NCBI GenBank assembly: GCA_020637295.1
Contig: JACJWF010000003.1
Coordinates: forward strand, 62,001-126,000
DNA from: Acidimicrobiaceae bacterium
Lineage (GTDB): Bacteria > Actinomycetota > Acidimicrobiia > Acidimicrobiales > Ilumatobacteraceae
Direction: 5' to 3'
Length of the DNA: 64,000 nucleotides
Shown piece after piece: positions 17,506 to 26,700 of the stretch (position 1 is its first letter; each line of letters opens with the position of its first letter). Made by a program: the position numbers and the translations under genes. The notes beneath the pieces are model-generated. The model was not told where the DNA came from and searched no databases. It saw nothing but the letters and a program-made list of their open reading frames with translations.

Positions 17506-20500
17506 CAGGCCACTCCCGGCTCGGTCTTGTGCAGGTTGTGCAGCCATGGCTCCGGCAGCACCAGATGCTCCGCCGGCGTGCTCACCGGCACGGCGCGGCC
17601 CGCCACCGTGGGCGTAGCCGCTGGGTCGTCGGCAGCCACCAGCACCCACACCGTGCGCAGTGCCTGGCCCGGCTGCGGCCGCCACGTGCGTTCACGAAGC
17701 TGATCGAGCATGCCCAACAGGTTGTAGCGCCCCAGCAGGCCCGGGTGCACGAACAGCAGATGCCGCTGCGCCAGCAGACCGTCCTGCAACGGCGCCATCG
17801 CATCCTTCGCCACCGTCAGCAGCCTCGGCCACCGCTCGCCCTCCGGCCCCGCGGCATCCGTCCCTAGGATGGCCGTCGGCCACTTGATGGTGCGGCGGTC
17901 GGTGTAGGCGCGCATCGCCCCCACCAGCCAGCCGTCCACATCCACCGTGTGCGGGCCGTAGCCACGCAGCAACTCGATCGCCCGGCGCTGCCAGCGGGGC
18001 TCCACCGTCATCACCAGGTAGCCGCCCTCGGCCTCCTGACGCTGCAGACGGGCGTGCACCGCCAGGGCCTCCTCGCGCTCGTGCGCCACCGCGGAGATCA
18101 TCGTGCCGGTGCGGTGCCGCACGCCCGACGCACCGAACACCGTGGACAGGCCGCCCCCGATTGCCGGGGGAATCCAGAACCCGGGCGGGCGCACGATGCC
18201 CGACGGCGTGTTGCCGCCCTCGAACCACTGCAGACCGAGCAACTCGTCGAGCATGCGGTCGAGCTGGGGGCGCTGGGGCAGCTGCTCGGCCAGCGGGAAG
18301 CGGGTGCGTACACGGTGGCGCACGTCGTCCTCGCTGAGCGTGCCGGACCCGAGCAGCGCCGAACGGGCCAGGACGATGGCGCGCTCGGCCCTCATGCCCC
18401 GCGGGTAGATCTCCAGACGGCTCGACACCGCTGCCTGCGCCGACGCCGCCGCGGCCAGGCGAGCCAGGCGAAAGTCCGCCGGGGGTGCCAGGCCCGCCGG
18501 CGTCGGCACCGCCCACAACCGCTCGAGCGTGGCGGCCGCCGTGGGCAGCGGGTCGGTGGCCGCCAACTGGTCGGCGGCGTTGCCGAGCGTGGCCGCATAG
18601 TCGGCCAGTTCCTCGGCGTCCAGCTCGTCGGAACCGAGAGCCACCACCGCCGACGCGCCACCACCCAGGCGGCGCCACGTGAAGCGGTTGGTGGTGCGAT
18701 AGGCCTCGGCTTCCAGCGCCGCGCGCACCACCGCCCTCGCCTTGGCGATGCGGGTGCCGCCGGTGGCGACCGAGCCGCGCTGCACCAACAGCGCCTCGGC
18801 CAGCTCGTCCGCCGGCAGCACACCGCCGGCACGGTCGAGCAACACGGCAATGTCCGCACGCACCTGGGTGATCAGCGGCTGCTTCACCCATCGGCCACGG
18901 GCGCGTTCCAGCAGGCCGTCGTACCCCGCCCGGTCGAGGTCGGTGGCTGCTCGTACCTCGGTGACCGACGGCCACGCCGGCATCTCACCGGCCGCCAACT
19001 GCAGCTGCGCGTCGAGGCCGAGCAGCAGGCCCAGTGGCGCCTGATCGGCGGTGGCCTGCACCGTCTGCGGCTTGGGGATCAGCAACGACGCCAGCCGGTC
19101 GATCGAGGCGATGCCCTCGCCGTCGTCCGTGGGGTCGACGTCGATGTACGAGCGCAGGCGGGTGACCGCATCGCTGACCTCGCGGCGCACCCGCAGACCT
19201 ACACCCACCGACCGGCTCCACTCGAAGGCGGGCAACGCCAGTAGTTGCTCGACGGTGGTGATGCCGCGGCGCTCCAGCACGCTCGCCGCCAAGCCCGACA
19301 GGCCTAGCTCGGTGACCGGTGTGTCGTGTGCGGCCGTCGACGCCAACCGTTCCAGCGTGGCATCGTCGGCGCCCTGGTCGTCGGCCGTCACCGTGGCGCG
19401 GCCCGCCGCCGCGAACACCGCCCGCCAGGCCTCGCGCATCTGCTCTGCCGTGTCGAAACGTTCCTGCGGCCGGCGGTGCAACGCCTTGGTGAAGAAGCGG
19501 AGGATCCGGTCGCGGACCGCAGGCTCGAACAGCTCGGGGTCGAACGTGGGGGTCTGTGCCTCCAGGTGCATCGGGTCGGTGCGACCATCACCCCACTTCG
19601 GGCGGACACCGGTGGCCATCTCGTGCAGCGTGGCCGCGGCCGCGTAGCGCTCGGCGGCAGGGTCCCACCGTTTCACCTCACGCTCGGCGAGGAACGGGTC
19701 GAGGTAGCCCGGCGTGCCCGCGCCCAGGCTGGTGTCCGGGGCCTTGGTGAGGGACAGGTCGAACAGCACCAGATGCAAGCTGCGGTCGCCGCGGCGGGGG
19801 CGCACGCCGAGGTTGTCCGGCTTGATGTCCCGGTGCGCTACACCCTCGGAGTCCAGGTACTGGACCACGTCGAGCAGGTCGTTGCCGAAACGCTCCAGCA
19901 GGTCGAGCCCCAGCCGGCCCTGGGCGCGCAACCGGTCGGCCAGGGTTAGGCCGAGCTTGTCGTTGGGATCGCCCGCCGGTTCGAGGCGCAGCACGGTGCG
20001 CCCCTCCACCGTGTCCAGCCCGTTGCACTTCACCAAGCACGCGTGCGACAGGTGCTCCAGCGCCCGCGCTTCGTCGCGCAGACGCTCCGCGTACTCCTCG
20101 TCCTTGGCCACCTTCAGCACCTCGGGCTCGGCGCTGCCCTCGCGGGAACACAGCAAGGCCACCGCGGTGGAGCCCGCGCCAAGCCGCCGCCAGACCTGCC
20201 AACCACCCTCCAGCTCGTCGCCCTGGTGGGCAAGCAGCGGGTCGGCACGCACCCCGTCGGGCTCGAAACTGGTGGCAGGTGCCGTCAGCTCGTCGAGCGC
20301 CCCGTCGAGCAGGCGCAGCAGTTCGGGCACGGGTTCGCGGTCGGCCGGCACCGGTGCGGTGGCGATCTGCACGAACATGTCGAGCTCGTCCGGCAGGCCG
20401 TCCACAGCGGCCGCCAGTGGCAACCCACGGTTCGCCGCCAACACCGCGTCGCGGCCCGCCAGGTCGGAAGCCGGCGGCCGACCCGCCAGCAGCAGGTAGG

Positions 20501-21806
20501 CCAGCGAGCCGAGTGAGAACACGTCCAGCGCCATCGGGTCGGGGTCCTCGGCCGAGTAGGCCTCGGGCGCCAGGTACACCTGCTCCGCCGCCGCCAGCCG
20601 CTCGGCCAGGTCGCCGCCGAGCGAGGTGGGCGTCACCTCCGCGCGCGTCAGCCGGGTCGCCAGCTCGCGCGACCCCGACTGCCAGTGCCCGATCACCAAC
20701 TGCGGCAGCGCGCCAGGCACCCGCGGCGGGCGCACCAGGACGGACCTCGGGGTGAGCGCCCGGTGCGTGACCCGGCGGGAGTGGGCGTGGGCCAAGGCCT
20801 CGCCCAACTGTCGGATCAGTTCGACCCGCTGCAACAGGTCGAGCTCGGTGAGATGCTCGGCTGCCCAACGGTCCAGAGGCTCCTCGCCCAGCACCCGGTC
20901 GAGCAGCACCGCCGGGCCGCGATCAGCGCGCACCAGGTCGGTGACCGCGGCGATGCCGTCGTGATGCAGGCCCTCCAGCAGCCGCACCTCGCGCTCGGCC
21001 TCGCGCTGCAGGCGTTGTTCCTCCTCGCGCGTGGTGGCGGCACCCACCAGGTAGACGCGGATGCGGCGGCGGGCGCCCAGGCGCGGCCGGGTGCCCTCGA
21101 AGTCCTGCCAGCCAGGGCCTTCGTCGAGCAGTTCACCGATCTCCCAGTCGCCCGCCTTGCGGCCGCGGTTCACCGGCTTCAGGCCAGCCGCGTCGATGGC
21201 GTCGGCGATGCGGCGCGACATCGGCTTGTTGATCGCCGTCGGCCGGGCCTGCACCAACGCTGGCTCGCGTAGCGCCGCCATGATGCCGGGCAACCGAGCG
21301 AACCCAGTTCCCTGACCGGGGCCGTTCGGTTGCAGGGGCGGGGCCGGGGCAAGGTCGCGCCCCGCCACCCCGGTTCGGCCCACGTCGTGCAGTCGGCAGT
21401 CGAGGTCCGGTGCCGACAGGAACACCATCGCCGTCACCCACGGCGGCTGACTGCCCTTGAACACCTTCTGGCGTGCCAGCAACGAGCGCAGCCGCTTGGC
21501 CTTGGCGGTGGCCAACAGGAGCGGGTGGTCGTACAGGCGCTCGGTGCCATCGGCACGCACGTTGCGCCACGTCTGCCCATCGCCGAACAGCTTCCCCGGG
21601 AACGACTTGATCTCCACCAGCGCGAAGACGTACGGCGTGACCACGAGCAGGTCGACCTCGTTCACCGACCCGTCGCCGGCGATGAATTCGAGGTTGGCCC
21701 ACGCCCGGAACGGTTCGTACGCCGGCAGGCTCTCCTTGACGAACGCCAGGGCCTCCTTCTCGTGCGCGAACGACGAACCACCTTCGTGCCACAACGGCGC
21801 GTTCAT
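17505..21806 (-). CDS. pglW: BREX serine/threonine protein kinase PglW with NERD domain and two kinase-like domains
   Basis: PglW is the large kinase found only in type 2 BREX. The 1433-residue product begins with a NERD nuclease-related domain (VDLLV...LVEIKS, residues 51-68). Next comes a kinase-like domain (about 245-500) whose catalytic loop reads THRALTPRSVLV, lacking the catalytic Asp and a DFG motif, so probably a pseudokinase. A second kinase domain (about 535-800) looks active: Gly-loop RLGAGSTAVA (541-550), Lys near 565, HRDIKPDN (658-665), DLS in place of DFG (683-685) and GTPGYLDP (697-704). A segment near 860-910 resembles helix-hairpin-helix repeats. It is the first gene of the operon and is divergent from the nitrilase-like gene. 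Substrate unknown. Confidence 0.93.
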   Translation of the reverse strand: MNAPLWHEGGSSFAHEKEALAFVKESLPAYEPFRAWANLEFIAGDGSVNEVDLLVVTPYVFALVEIKSFPGKLFGDGQTWRNVRADGTERLYDHPLLLATAKAKRLRSLLARQKVFKGSQPPWVTAMVFLSAPDLDCRLHDVGRTGVAGRDLAPAPPLQPNGPGQGTGFARLPGIMAALREPALVQARPTAINKPMSRRIADAIDAAGLKPVNRGRKAGDWEIGELLDEGPGWQDFEGTRPRLGARRRIRVYLVGAATTREEEQRLQREAEREVRLLEGLHHDGIAAVTDLVRADRGPAVLLDRVLGEEPLDRWAAEHLTELDLLQRVELIRQLGEALAHAHSRRVTHRALTPRSVLVRPPRVPGALPQLVIGHWQSGSRELATRLTRAEVTPTSLGGDLAERLAAAEQVYLAPEAYSAEDPDPMALDVFSLGSLAYLLLAGRPPASDLAGRDAVLAANRGLPLAAAVDGLPDELDMFVQIATAPVPADREPVPELLRLLDGALDELTAPATSFEPDGVRADPLLAHQGDELEGGWQVWRRLGAGSTAVALLCSREGSAEPEVLKVAKDEEYAERLRDEARALEHLSHACLVKCNGLDTVEGRTVLRLEPAGDPNDKLGLTLADRLRAQGRLGLDLLERFGNDLLDVVQYLDSEGVAHRDIKPDNLGVRPRRGDRSLHLVLFDLSLTKAPDTSLGAGTPGYLDPFLAEREVKRWDPAAERYAAAATLHEMATGVRPKWGDGRTDPMHLEAQTPTFDPELFEPAVRDRILRFFTKALHRRPQERFDTAEQMREAWRAVFAAAGRATVTADDQGADDATLERLASTAAHDTPVTELGLSGLAASVLERRGITTVEQLLALPAFEWSRSVGVGLRVRREVSDAVTRLRSYIDVDPTDDGEGIASIDRLASLLIPKPQTVQATADQAPLGLLLGLDAQLQLAAGEMPAWPSVTEVRAATDLDRAGYDGLLERARGRWVKQPLITQVRADIAVLLDRAGGVLPADELAEALLVQRGSVATGGTRIAKARAVVRAALEAEAYRTTNRFTWRRLGGGASAVVALGSDELDAEELADYAATLGNAADQLAATDPLPTAAATLERLWAVPTPAGLAPPADFRLARLAAAASAQAAVSSRLEIYPRGMRAERAIVLARSALLGSGTLSEDDVRHRVRTRFPLAEQLPQRPQLDRMLDELLGLQWFEGGNTPSGIVRPPGFWIPPAIGGGLSTVFGASGVRHRTGTMISAVAHEREEALAVHARLQRQEAEGGYLVMTVEPRWQRRAIELLRGYGPHTVDVDGWLVGAMRAYTDRRTIKWPTAILGTDAAGPEGERWPRLLTVAKDAMAPLQDGLLAQRHLLFVHPGLLGRYNLLGMLDQLRERTWRPQPGQALRTVWVLVAADDPAATPTVAGRAVPVSTPAEHLVLPEPWLHNLHKTEPGVA

Positions 21807-21942
21807 CGGCGCGTCTCTGAGGGTCTCGTCATGCCCGTCCGATCGTAGGCGAGGCCAGGGGGCCTGCAGACCCCGGACTTCAGGTTGCTCTTGACCATTC
21901 GCTCAGGCCAGAATGCCGCCCATTCTTTGTCGGGAGAAGTGA

Positions 21943-23487
21943 ATGAGCGGCGCTGCCACGCAGAACAGCCTGGACCAATGGACGAGCCTGGAGCACCTGC
22001 TCGAATACCTGGGGACCGGTCCATCGACCTTCGAGGCCGCCCACGCCATGTTGCTGTTTACAGTCGGCCACCGCGAGCAGCTTGGCAGGGCAAGGGAGAA
22101 CAGCTTGCCTGGCAGGCGTTCCAGGCTTCGGGAGGAGCTGCTGTCGCTGTTCAGCGATGGCCACTACCTGCTGAAGTTCAATGCTGATCTCATGCCAAGG
22201 GTGAGAGATCTCCGTGACAGCTTCAGCGACCTAGACGACGTCTTGGTCGCCGATGCATTGGCCATGGCGCTCGGCGATGCGTGCGGCACGACGTTCATCC
22301 GGCAGGCGGAGAGCTACTACCTCTTGAAGGACGACACTGGTCGACGGGGCAATAGCCACGGAGAGGCCATCGGCCGACCGCTTGTTCCGCGTGATCCCGT
22401 TCCGATCAGTTCGCCCCTCGTTGACAGGTTGGAGGACTCTCGCCGGACCACCGACCCGTACAACCTGCCCGCCGGGCAGCGAGGCATGCGACTTCGGAAT
22501 CTGGCACTTGCCCCGCCAGAGGTTGCTGAACTGCGGGTCGAGTTCGATTTCTCGATCTGTGATGCCCTCCAGACCATGCTCGACCTCAACGACGGACTCA
22601 CCTTCGCGCTCTGCCTCCCGACCTCATCCCTGGCGGATGACTATGTCTACGACCAGGACACTGTGAGGGAGAGGTTCTTCGACGTGCGGCCAACATCGGT
22701 CGACCACACTGAGAAGCTTCTGGAGTGCCTTGATCTGGCTCACGGGGCCGGGGCAGATCTTGTGCTGTTCCCTGAGCTGTCAGTTCCGACTGAGGCACGA
22801 GACCGGATGGTCGAGAAGTGGGCAAGCCAGACGAATGCGGCGGCGGTGGCGGTGCTCGGGAGCTCACATCACATCGATGGTCAGCAGCGCCGGGCGAACA
22901 CGGCTTGGATGGCGGCCTCAGTACGACTGCTGCACGACGACACTCACACCAGCACCCGCACCGTCTTGCCGGTACACCACAAGACGGTGCCGTTCATCGA
23001 CCGCAAGATCGGCAAGGACAACAAGAAGCTGCACTTCAGCGAGGACCTCACGCATCGAGCGCAGCCGCGGCTCAGGGTCTTCGCGGGGAAGACCTCGATG
23101 CTCCTGGCTGTCACAATCTGCATCGACTTCCTCGACTCTCGCGTTCGCGACATACTTCGAGACCTGTTCGTTGATGTTGTCCTTGTGCCAGCGATGACCG
23201 AGAAGACGCAGGTGTTCCGTGACCTCATCACAGGCTTGGTCGGGGAGACGCAAGCGCATGTGCTCCTCGCCAACGCGGTCGTGAGCAAGGAAGGCGTACA
23301 CGGACTTGTGGGTCACCCCCACGGCCCGGAGCGGGTCACCGACATCGATGCTTCGTGGAAAGAACAGTACGTAGAGGGAGGCGGGACTGCCCCCGGAGAT
23401 GGTCCTGGCGTGGCCCTGATACACCTTCCGGGCAAGAACGAGGAAGGCTGGTCACGATGGGTTGCACTTGGAACTCGCTCAGGATGA
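21943..23487 (+). CDS. Nitrilase/carbon-nitrogen-hydrolase-fold protein with N-terminal extension
   Basis: The C-terminal half of this 514-residue protein has the nitrilase-superfamily triad: Glu in LVLFPELSVP (E278), Lys in VHHKTVPF (K347) and Cys in AVTICIDFLD (C393). Such enzymes hydrolyse nitriles or amides or transfer acyl groups through a cysteine thioester. The N-terminal 240 residues do not match a domain I recognise. The ATG at 21943 has a good Shine-Dalgarno sequence (GGAGAAG, about 21933-21939). It is transcribed divergently from pglW with a 136-nt gap, and the next gene overlaps its end by 26 nt. GC is lower than in the BREX genes. The location suggests an accessory defence enzyme, but its substrate is unknown; a metabolic amidase is the alternative. 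Confidence 0.85.
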   Translation: MSGAATQNSLDQWTSLEHLLEYLGTGPSTFEAAHAMLLFTVGHREQLGRARENSLPGRRSRLREELLSLFSDGHYLLKFNADLMPRVRDLRDSFSDLDDVLVADALAMALGDACGTTFIRQAESYYLLKDDTGRRGNSHGEAIGRPLVPRDPVPISSPLVDRLEDSRRTTDPYNLPAGQRGMRLRNLALAPPEVAELRVEFDFSICDALQTMLDLNDGLTFALCLPTSSLADDYVYDQDTVRERFFDVRPTSVDHTEKLLECLDLAHGAGADLVLFPELSVPTEARDRMVEKWASQTNAAAVAVLGSSHHIDGQQRRANTAWMAASVRLLHDDTHTSTRTVLPVHHKTVPFIDRKIGKDNKKLHFSEDLTHRAQPRLRVFAGKTSMLLAVTICIDFLDSRVRDILRDLFVDVVLVPAMTEKTQVFRDLITGLVGETQAHVLLANAVVSKEGVHGLVGHPHGPERVTDIDASWKEQYVEGGGTAPGDGPGVALIHLPGKNEEGWSRWVALGTRSG

Positions 23488-24238
23488 CTACGCTCCGGCC
23501 GATACCCTTATTGGCCCCGGCAGCGGCGCCTGGCCATTCCCCAACTCCGACTACTCCAACCGAGGGACGATGATTGCCGACGTCATCAGCAGCGAAACCG
23601 CAGACAGAGACCGCTGCACGGAAGTCGGGATGGCGTTGGCCTTCATGTTCCTGCGCCGTACCGGTGTGCATCGCGAGTTGCTCGACTCACCCTGGATCAC
23701 CGAGGGGCAGACGTACGACGCGGGCCTCGGGCACACGTGTCGGGAGGTCGCCCGAGCGTTCTTGTCGCACGCTGACATCGATGAGGCACTGACCGATACG
23801 CAGAAGATGTGCGCCAGGGTGGGCAAGTCTCTTGCAAGTCTTGATGTGGCCGCCGCGGTTGCCACTGTGGCTCAGGCCCGAGGCGAGACCTATCTCACGG
23901 CCCAATCCCCTCGATGGGCAGGGATCGCCGACGGTCTTGCCGACATTGTCGACGGCTATCGACTCCGGCTCGCGCAGTATCTGGACACACTGGGTTCGGA
24001 GTTGTCCTTCCGTGCTGTTCCCGACGTCGAGCGTTCGGAGCTTTTCGTCCTACTGGCCACCGCGTTGTTCGGTCCCAAGCCGGAAGTGCTACGCGGCCTC
24101 GGGCAGTATCTCAACGCGTTCGACGACCATCAGGTGATTCTTGCAGAGGCGTCGGTTGACGCCGGCGGCGGGTTGACCGACGAAACTCGTCAGCGACTTC
24201 TCACCCTGCTTGCGAAGTACCACGCTGCAGCGGGCTGA
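23462..24238 (+). CDS. Unrecognised helical protein, partner of the nitrilase-like gene
   Basis: I do not recognise this 258-residue protein. It looks soluble and mainly helical after residue 35, with no signal peptide, membrane segment or catalytic motif that I can identify. The N-terminal 35 residues are rich in Asp, Pro and Gly. The TTG at 23462 gives the longest frame and overlaps the preceding gene by 26 nt; the first ATG (23570) would shorten it to 222 residues. The overlap implies co-translation with the nitrilase-like protein, so the two probably act together. A hairpin follows the stop. Confidence 0.7.
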   Translation: MHLELAQDDYAPADTLIGPGSGAWPFPNSDYSNRGTMIADVISSETADRDRCTEVGMALAFMFLRRTGVHRELLDSPWITEGQTYDAGLGHTCREVARAFLSHADIDEALTDTQKMCARVGKSLASLDVAAAVATVAQARGETYLTAQSPRWAGIADGLADIVDGYRLRLAQYLDTLGSELSFRAVPDVERSELFVLLATALFGPKPEVLRGLGQYLNAFDDHQVILAEASVDAGGGLTDETRQRLLTLLAKYHAAAG

Positions 24239-24263
24239 GGCGCACTCCGGTTCGTCGAGGGTT

Positions 24264-24288
24264 CCCGGCGCCATGGGCGTTCGCCGGG
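24264..24288 (+). terminator. Hairpin after the nitrilase-like gene pair
   Basis: A 7-bp GC stem (CCCGGCG at 24264-24270, CGCCGGG at 24282-24288) with an 11-nt loop lies 26 nt after the stop of the helical-partner gene. It has no T tract. It marks a plausible end of the two-gene unit, but is weak evidence alone. Confidence 0.4.
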
Positions 24289-24373
24289 GCCGCTCCGAGC
24301 CCACGGCGACCACTACGAACTGGACCTCGCCCGCTGACGAACCGCCGGCGCGCCCGTCCTAGGGTGCGAGGCC

Positions 24374-25573
24374 ATGCAGGACCTGGACGTGCACATGGGT
24401 GGCAAGCGACCCTTCGGCTACAGCTACTGGCCCCTCCCGGAGGACGACCCCGGCGTGGAGATCCCCCGGGAGAGCATCCGCCTGGTCAGCCCGGACGGAG
24501 CGCTGGTGCGCGGCGTGCTGTGGACCCCGCCCGCCGGCACGCCGTGGAAGACCGCGGTCATCCTCAGCCACCCCCGTGGCGACTTCAGCGTCCACTATGC
24601 CTGCCCGCTGCTGGCTGCCGCCGGCTACGCCGTGCTCGGCTTCGGCACCCGCTACCAGAACAACGACACCGACTGCCTCCACGAGAACTGCATCGTGGAC
24701 GTGAAGACCGTGTACGACGAGATGAAGCGACGCGGTGCGGAGGCCGTGGTGCTGCTGGGCAACTCCGGTGGCGGCAGCCTGATGGCCATGGCCCAGGCGG
24801 AACTGGGCATCGGCGACGGCTGGATCGGCATGGCTGCCCACCCCGGGGAGGGGGTGTTCATGCTGCAGGTCATCGACCCCAGCGTGGCCGACGAGAGCGA
24901 CCCGTTCAGCACGGTCCCCGAACTGGACATGTACAACCCCGACAACGGGTGGCGGCCGTGGCCCGAGCCCTGTGTCTATGACCGGGACTGGCTGGCTCGC
25001 TACCGCGCCGCGCAGGTCGAGCGCGTGGCCCGCATCGACGCCATCGCCAAGGCCAGCATCGCCGAGGCCACCGACGCCGGCGCCCGGTTGCGCGGGGTGG
25101 ACAAGGACGCCGACCCGGCCACCTGGCGGGAGTTCCGCCGCCGGGCGGTGTTCACCAAGTACCACACGATCTACCGCACGCTGGCCGACCCGGCGTACCT
25201 GGACCTGTCGATCGACCCCGACGAGCGGCCGATGGGCAGCCTGTTCGCCTTCCCCGACCCGTTCGACGCCAACTACGGGCGGGGCGGCCTGGCCCGTACC
25301 ATGACGGCCCGCGGCTGGCTGAGCACGTGGTCCGGCCTGTCCAGCCACGCCAAGTTGGCCGACACGATGCCCAGGGTGACGGTGCCGACGATCCTGGTGC
25401 ATCCCACCGCCGACACCGAGATCCGCGTCTGGCAGGCCAAGGAGATCGTCGAGGCGTCCGGGGCCGCGGACTGCACGTATGTGGAGATGAAAGGGGCCCC
25501 GCACTACCTCGAAGGGCATCGGCTAGAGGCTTTGGACACGGTTGCACAGTGGCTTCGGAAACGGTTTCCGTAG
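24374..25573 (+). CDS. Alpha/beta hydrolase
   Basis: This 399-residue protein has the alpha/beta-hydrolase fold signature. The nucleophile elbow is LLGNSGGGS (Ser near 131, GxSxG form), the acid is likely the Asp in HPTADTEI (near 346), and the base the His in PHYLEGHR near the C-terminus. A large insertion of about 150 residues between strands 6 and 7 forms a lid. No signal peptide is seen, so it is probably cytoplasmic. The substrate cannot be told. The ATG at 24374 has no clear Shine-Dalgarno sequence; a second ATG at 24395 would remove seven residues. It is a single gene between the defence island and the secretion cluster. Confidence 0.85.
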   Translation: MQDLDVHMGGKRPFGYSYWPLPEDDPGVEIPRESIRLVSPDGALVRGVLWTPPAGTPWKTAVILSHPRGDFSVHYACPLLAAAGYAVLGFGTRYQNNDTDCLHENCIVDVKTVYDEMKRRGAEAVVLLGNSGGGSLMAMAQAELGIGDGWIGMAAHPGEGVFMLQVIDPSVADESDPFSTVPELDMYNPDNGWRPWPEPCVYDRDWLARYRAAQVERVARIDAIAKASIAEATDAGARLRGVDKDADPATWREFRRRAVFTKYHTIYRTLADPAYLDLSIDPDERPMGSLFAFPDPFDANYGRGGLARTMTARGWLSTWSGLSSHAKLADTMPRVTVPTILVHPTADTEIRVWQAKEIVEASGAADCTYVEMKGAPHYLEGHRLEALDTVAQWLRKRFP

Positions 25574-25725
25574 GGTCACTCGTTTGCCACGGAGCGTGCT
25601 GAAACGCTGTAAACGCCACACCTTTTGTTGTGCTCCTCACCTGCCGAACTCAACAGTGGGTCAGCAGGCACACCACCGGAAGGACCGGAACGGAGCCTGA
25701 TCCAGTCCACACGGGAGGAAGAACC

Positions 25726-26133
25726 ATGAAGATCTCGAGGAGCAAGCGGCGCCGGATGATGGCGGCGGGTTTCACCGCTCTGGTGGTCACGGCCGGCACG
25801 GCCTTCGCCGCGACCAACACGGTGGCCGACAGGAACGCCGGTGCCGGCACCAGCGTGGTGTCCGGGTACACGGTCAACAGCGTCGGCTACGAGGCCGCCA
25901 GCCTGCCGATCTACGTCGGCCGGGTCACCTTCGACATCCAGCGTGATGTCAACCCGCTGGTCGTCGATTCGTCGAACGCCCAGGTGTTCATCAGCCTGGA
26001 CGACGGCGAGACGTTCTACGACTGCTCGGTGACCGCCGGCTCGGCAAGCTGCGTCGTGCTCGATCCGGTGCTGTTCAGCAACGTCGAGACGCTCGACGTC
26101 GTCGCCTACGACCTGCAGAACTCGCCTGGCTGA
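25726..26133 (+). CDS. Small exported protein, probable substrate of the adjacent SipW-like peptidase
   Basis: The 135-residue product starts with a basic N-terminus (MKISRSKRRRMMAAG), a hydrophobic segment and a likely cleavage site after AGTAFA, so it is exported. The mature part opens with ATNTVADRNAGAG and SGYTVNSVGYE and continues as a probable beta-sandwich domain with two Cys near the C-terminus (YDCSV, ASCVV) that could form a disulfide. Its size and position next to a SipW-type peptidase resemble TasA/camelysin-type surface proteins, but that is inference. The ATG at 25726 has a strong Shine-Dalgarno sequence (GGGAGGAAG). A strong hairpin separates it from the next gene. Confidence 0.8.
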   Translation: MKISRSKRRRMMAAGFTALVVTAGTAFAATNTVADRNAGAGTSVVSGYTVNSVGYEAASLPIYVGRVTFDIQRDVNPLVVDSSNAQVFISLDDGETFYDCSVTAGSASCVVLDPVLFSNVETLDVVAYDLQNSPG

Positions 26134-26142
26134 CCGTCCTGA

Positions 26143-26175
26143 CGAGGCGGGTGGGTCTGCAGCCCACCCGCCTCG
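26143..26175 (+). terminator. Strong intercistronic hairpin
   Basis: A perfect 13-bp stem (CGAGGCGGGTGGG at 26143-26155, CCCACCCGCCTCG at 26163-26175) with a 7-nt loop lies 9 nt after the exported-protein gene and 24 nt before the signal peptidase gene. There is no T tract. It may be a partial terminator or mRNA 3' stabiliser, so that the exported protein is made in excess over the peptidase. Confidence 0.7.
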
Positions 26176-26199
26176 ACAGGGACCGGAAGGACGGATCCG

Positions 26200-26700
26200 A
26201 TGCTCAGGACGACGCTGTACCGAGTGGTGCAGATCGCGGCGGCCCTCGCCGCGTTGCTGTTCCTGGTGCCGACCAGCGTGGGCGGCGCCGCCAGCTACGT
26301 GCAGGTGACGGGCAACTCGATGTACCCCACACTCCGGCAGGGCGACGTGGTGCTGCTGACCCGTGACGATCGTTACGCGGTGGGCGACATCATCGCCTAC
26401 AAGTCCCAACTCCTCGGCGGTGAGGTGGTCATCCACCGGATCATCGCCATCCATCCTGGGGGCCGCTACGCCACCCAGGGCGACAACAACAACTTCATCG
26501 ATCAGTACGAGCCCGTCGTGACGGACATCCTCGGCAAGCAGTCGGTGCGTCTGCCCGGAGCGGCAAACGTGACCCAGCGGCTCACCGGGGTGACCGGGAT
26601 GGTCGTGCTGATTCTCGGCGTGGGGGCGATCATGATGATCCGTCCCCGCTCACCCCACGCACGGCACCGGCGCCGTGCAATGAGAGGACGGATCTCATGA
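26200..26700 (+). CDS. Signal peptidase I, SipW/ER-like type
   Basis: Type I signal peptidase that removes signal peptides at the outer face of the membrane. The 166-residue product has an N-terminal membrane segment (about residues 9-30), the catalytic serine in TGNSMYPTL (Ser40), then VVIHRI with His79 in place of the usual lysine, and QGDNNNF (Asp95). The Ser/His arrangement is that of the SipW/archaeal/ER subtype, which processes special substrates such as TasA. A second membrane segment lies at about 128-147 and the tail is strongly basic. It ends in an ATGA overlap with the next gene. The likely substrates are the two exported proteins encoded beside it. Confidence 0.9.
   Translation: MLRTTLYRVVQIAAALAALLFLVPTSVGGAASYVQVTGNSMYPTLRQGDVVLLTRDDRYAVGDIIAYKSQLLGGEVVIHRIIAIHPGGRYATQGDNNNFIDQYEPVVTDILGKQSVRLPGAANVTQRLTGVTGMVVLILGVGAIMMIRPRSPHARHRRRAMRGRIS

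Noticed and set aside
13978..17685. pglX starting 60 codons upstream at 17685
   Set aside because: The extra residues are Gly/Ala low complexity and overlap the end of pglW. The ATG at 17505 overlaps the pglW stop, as do the other gene junctions in the operon.
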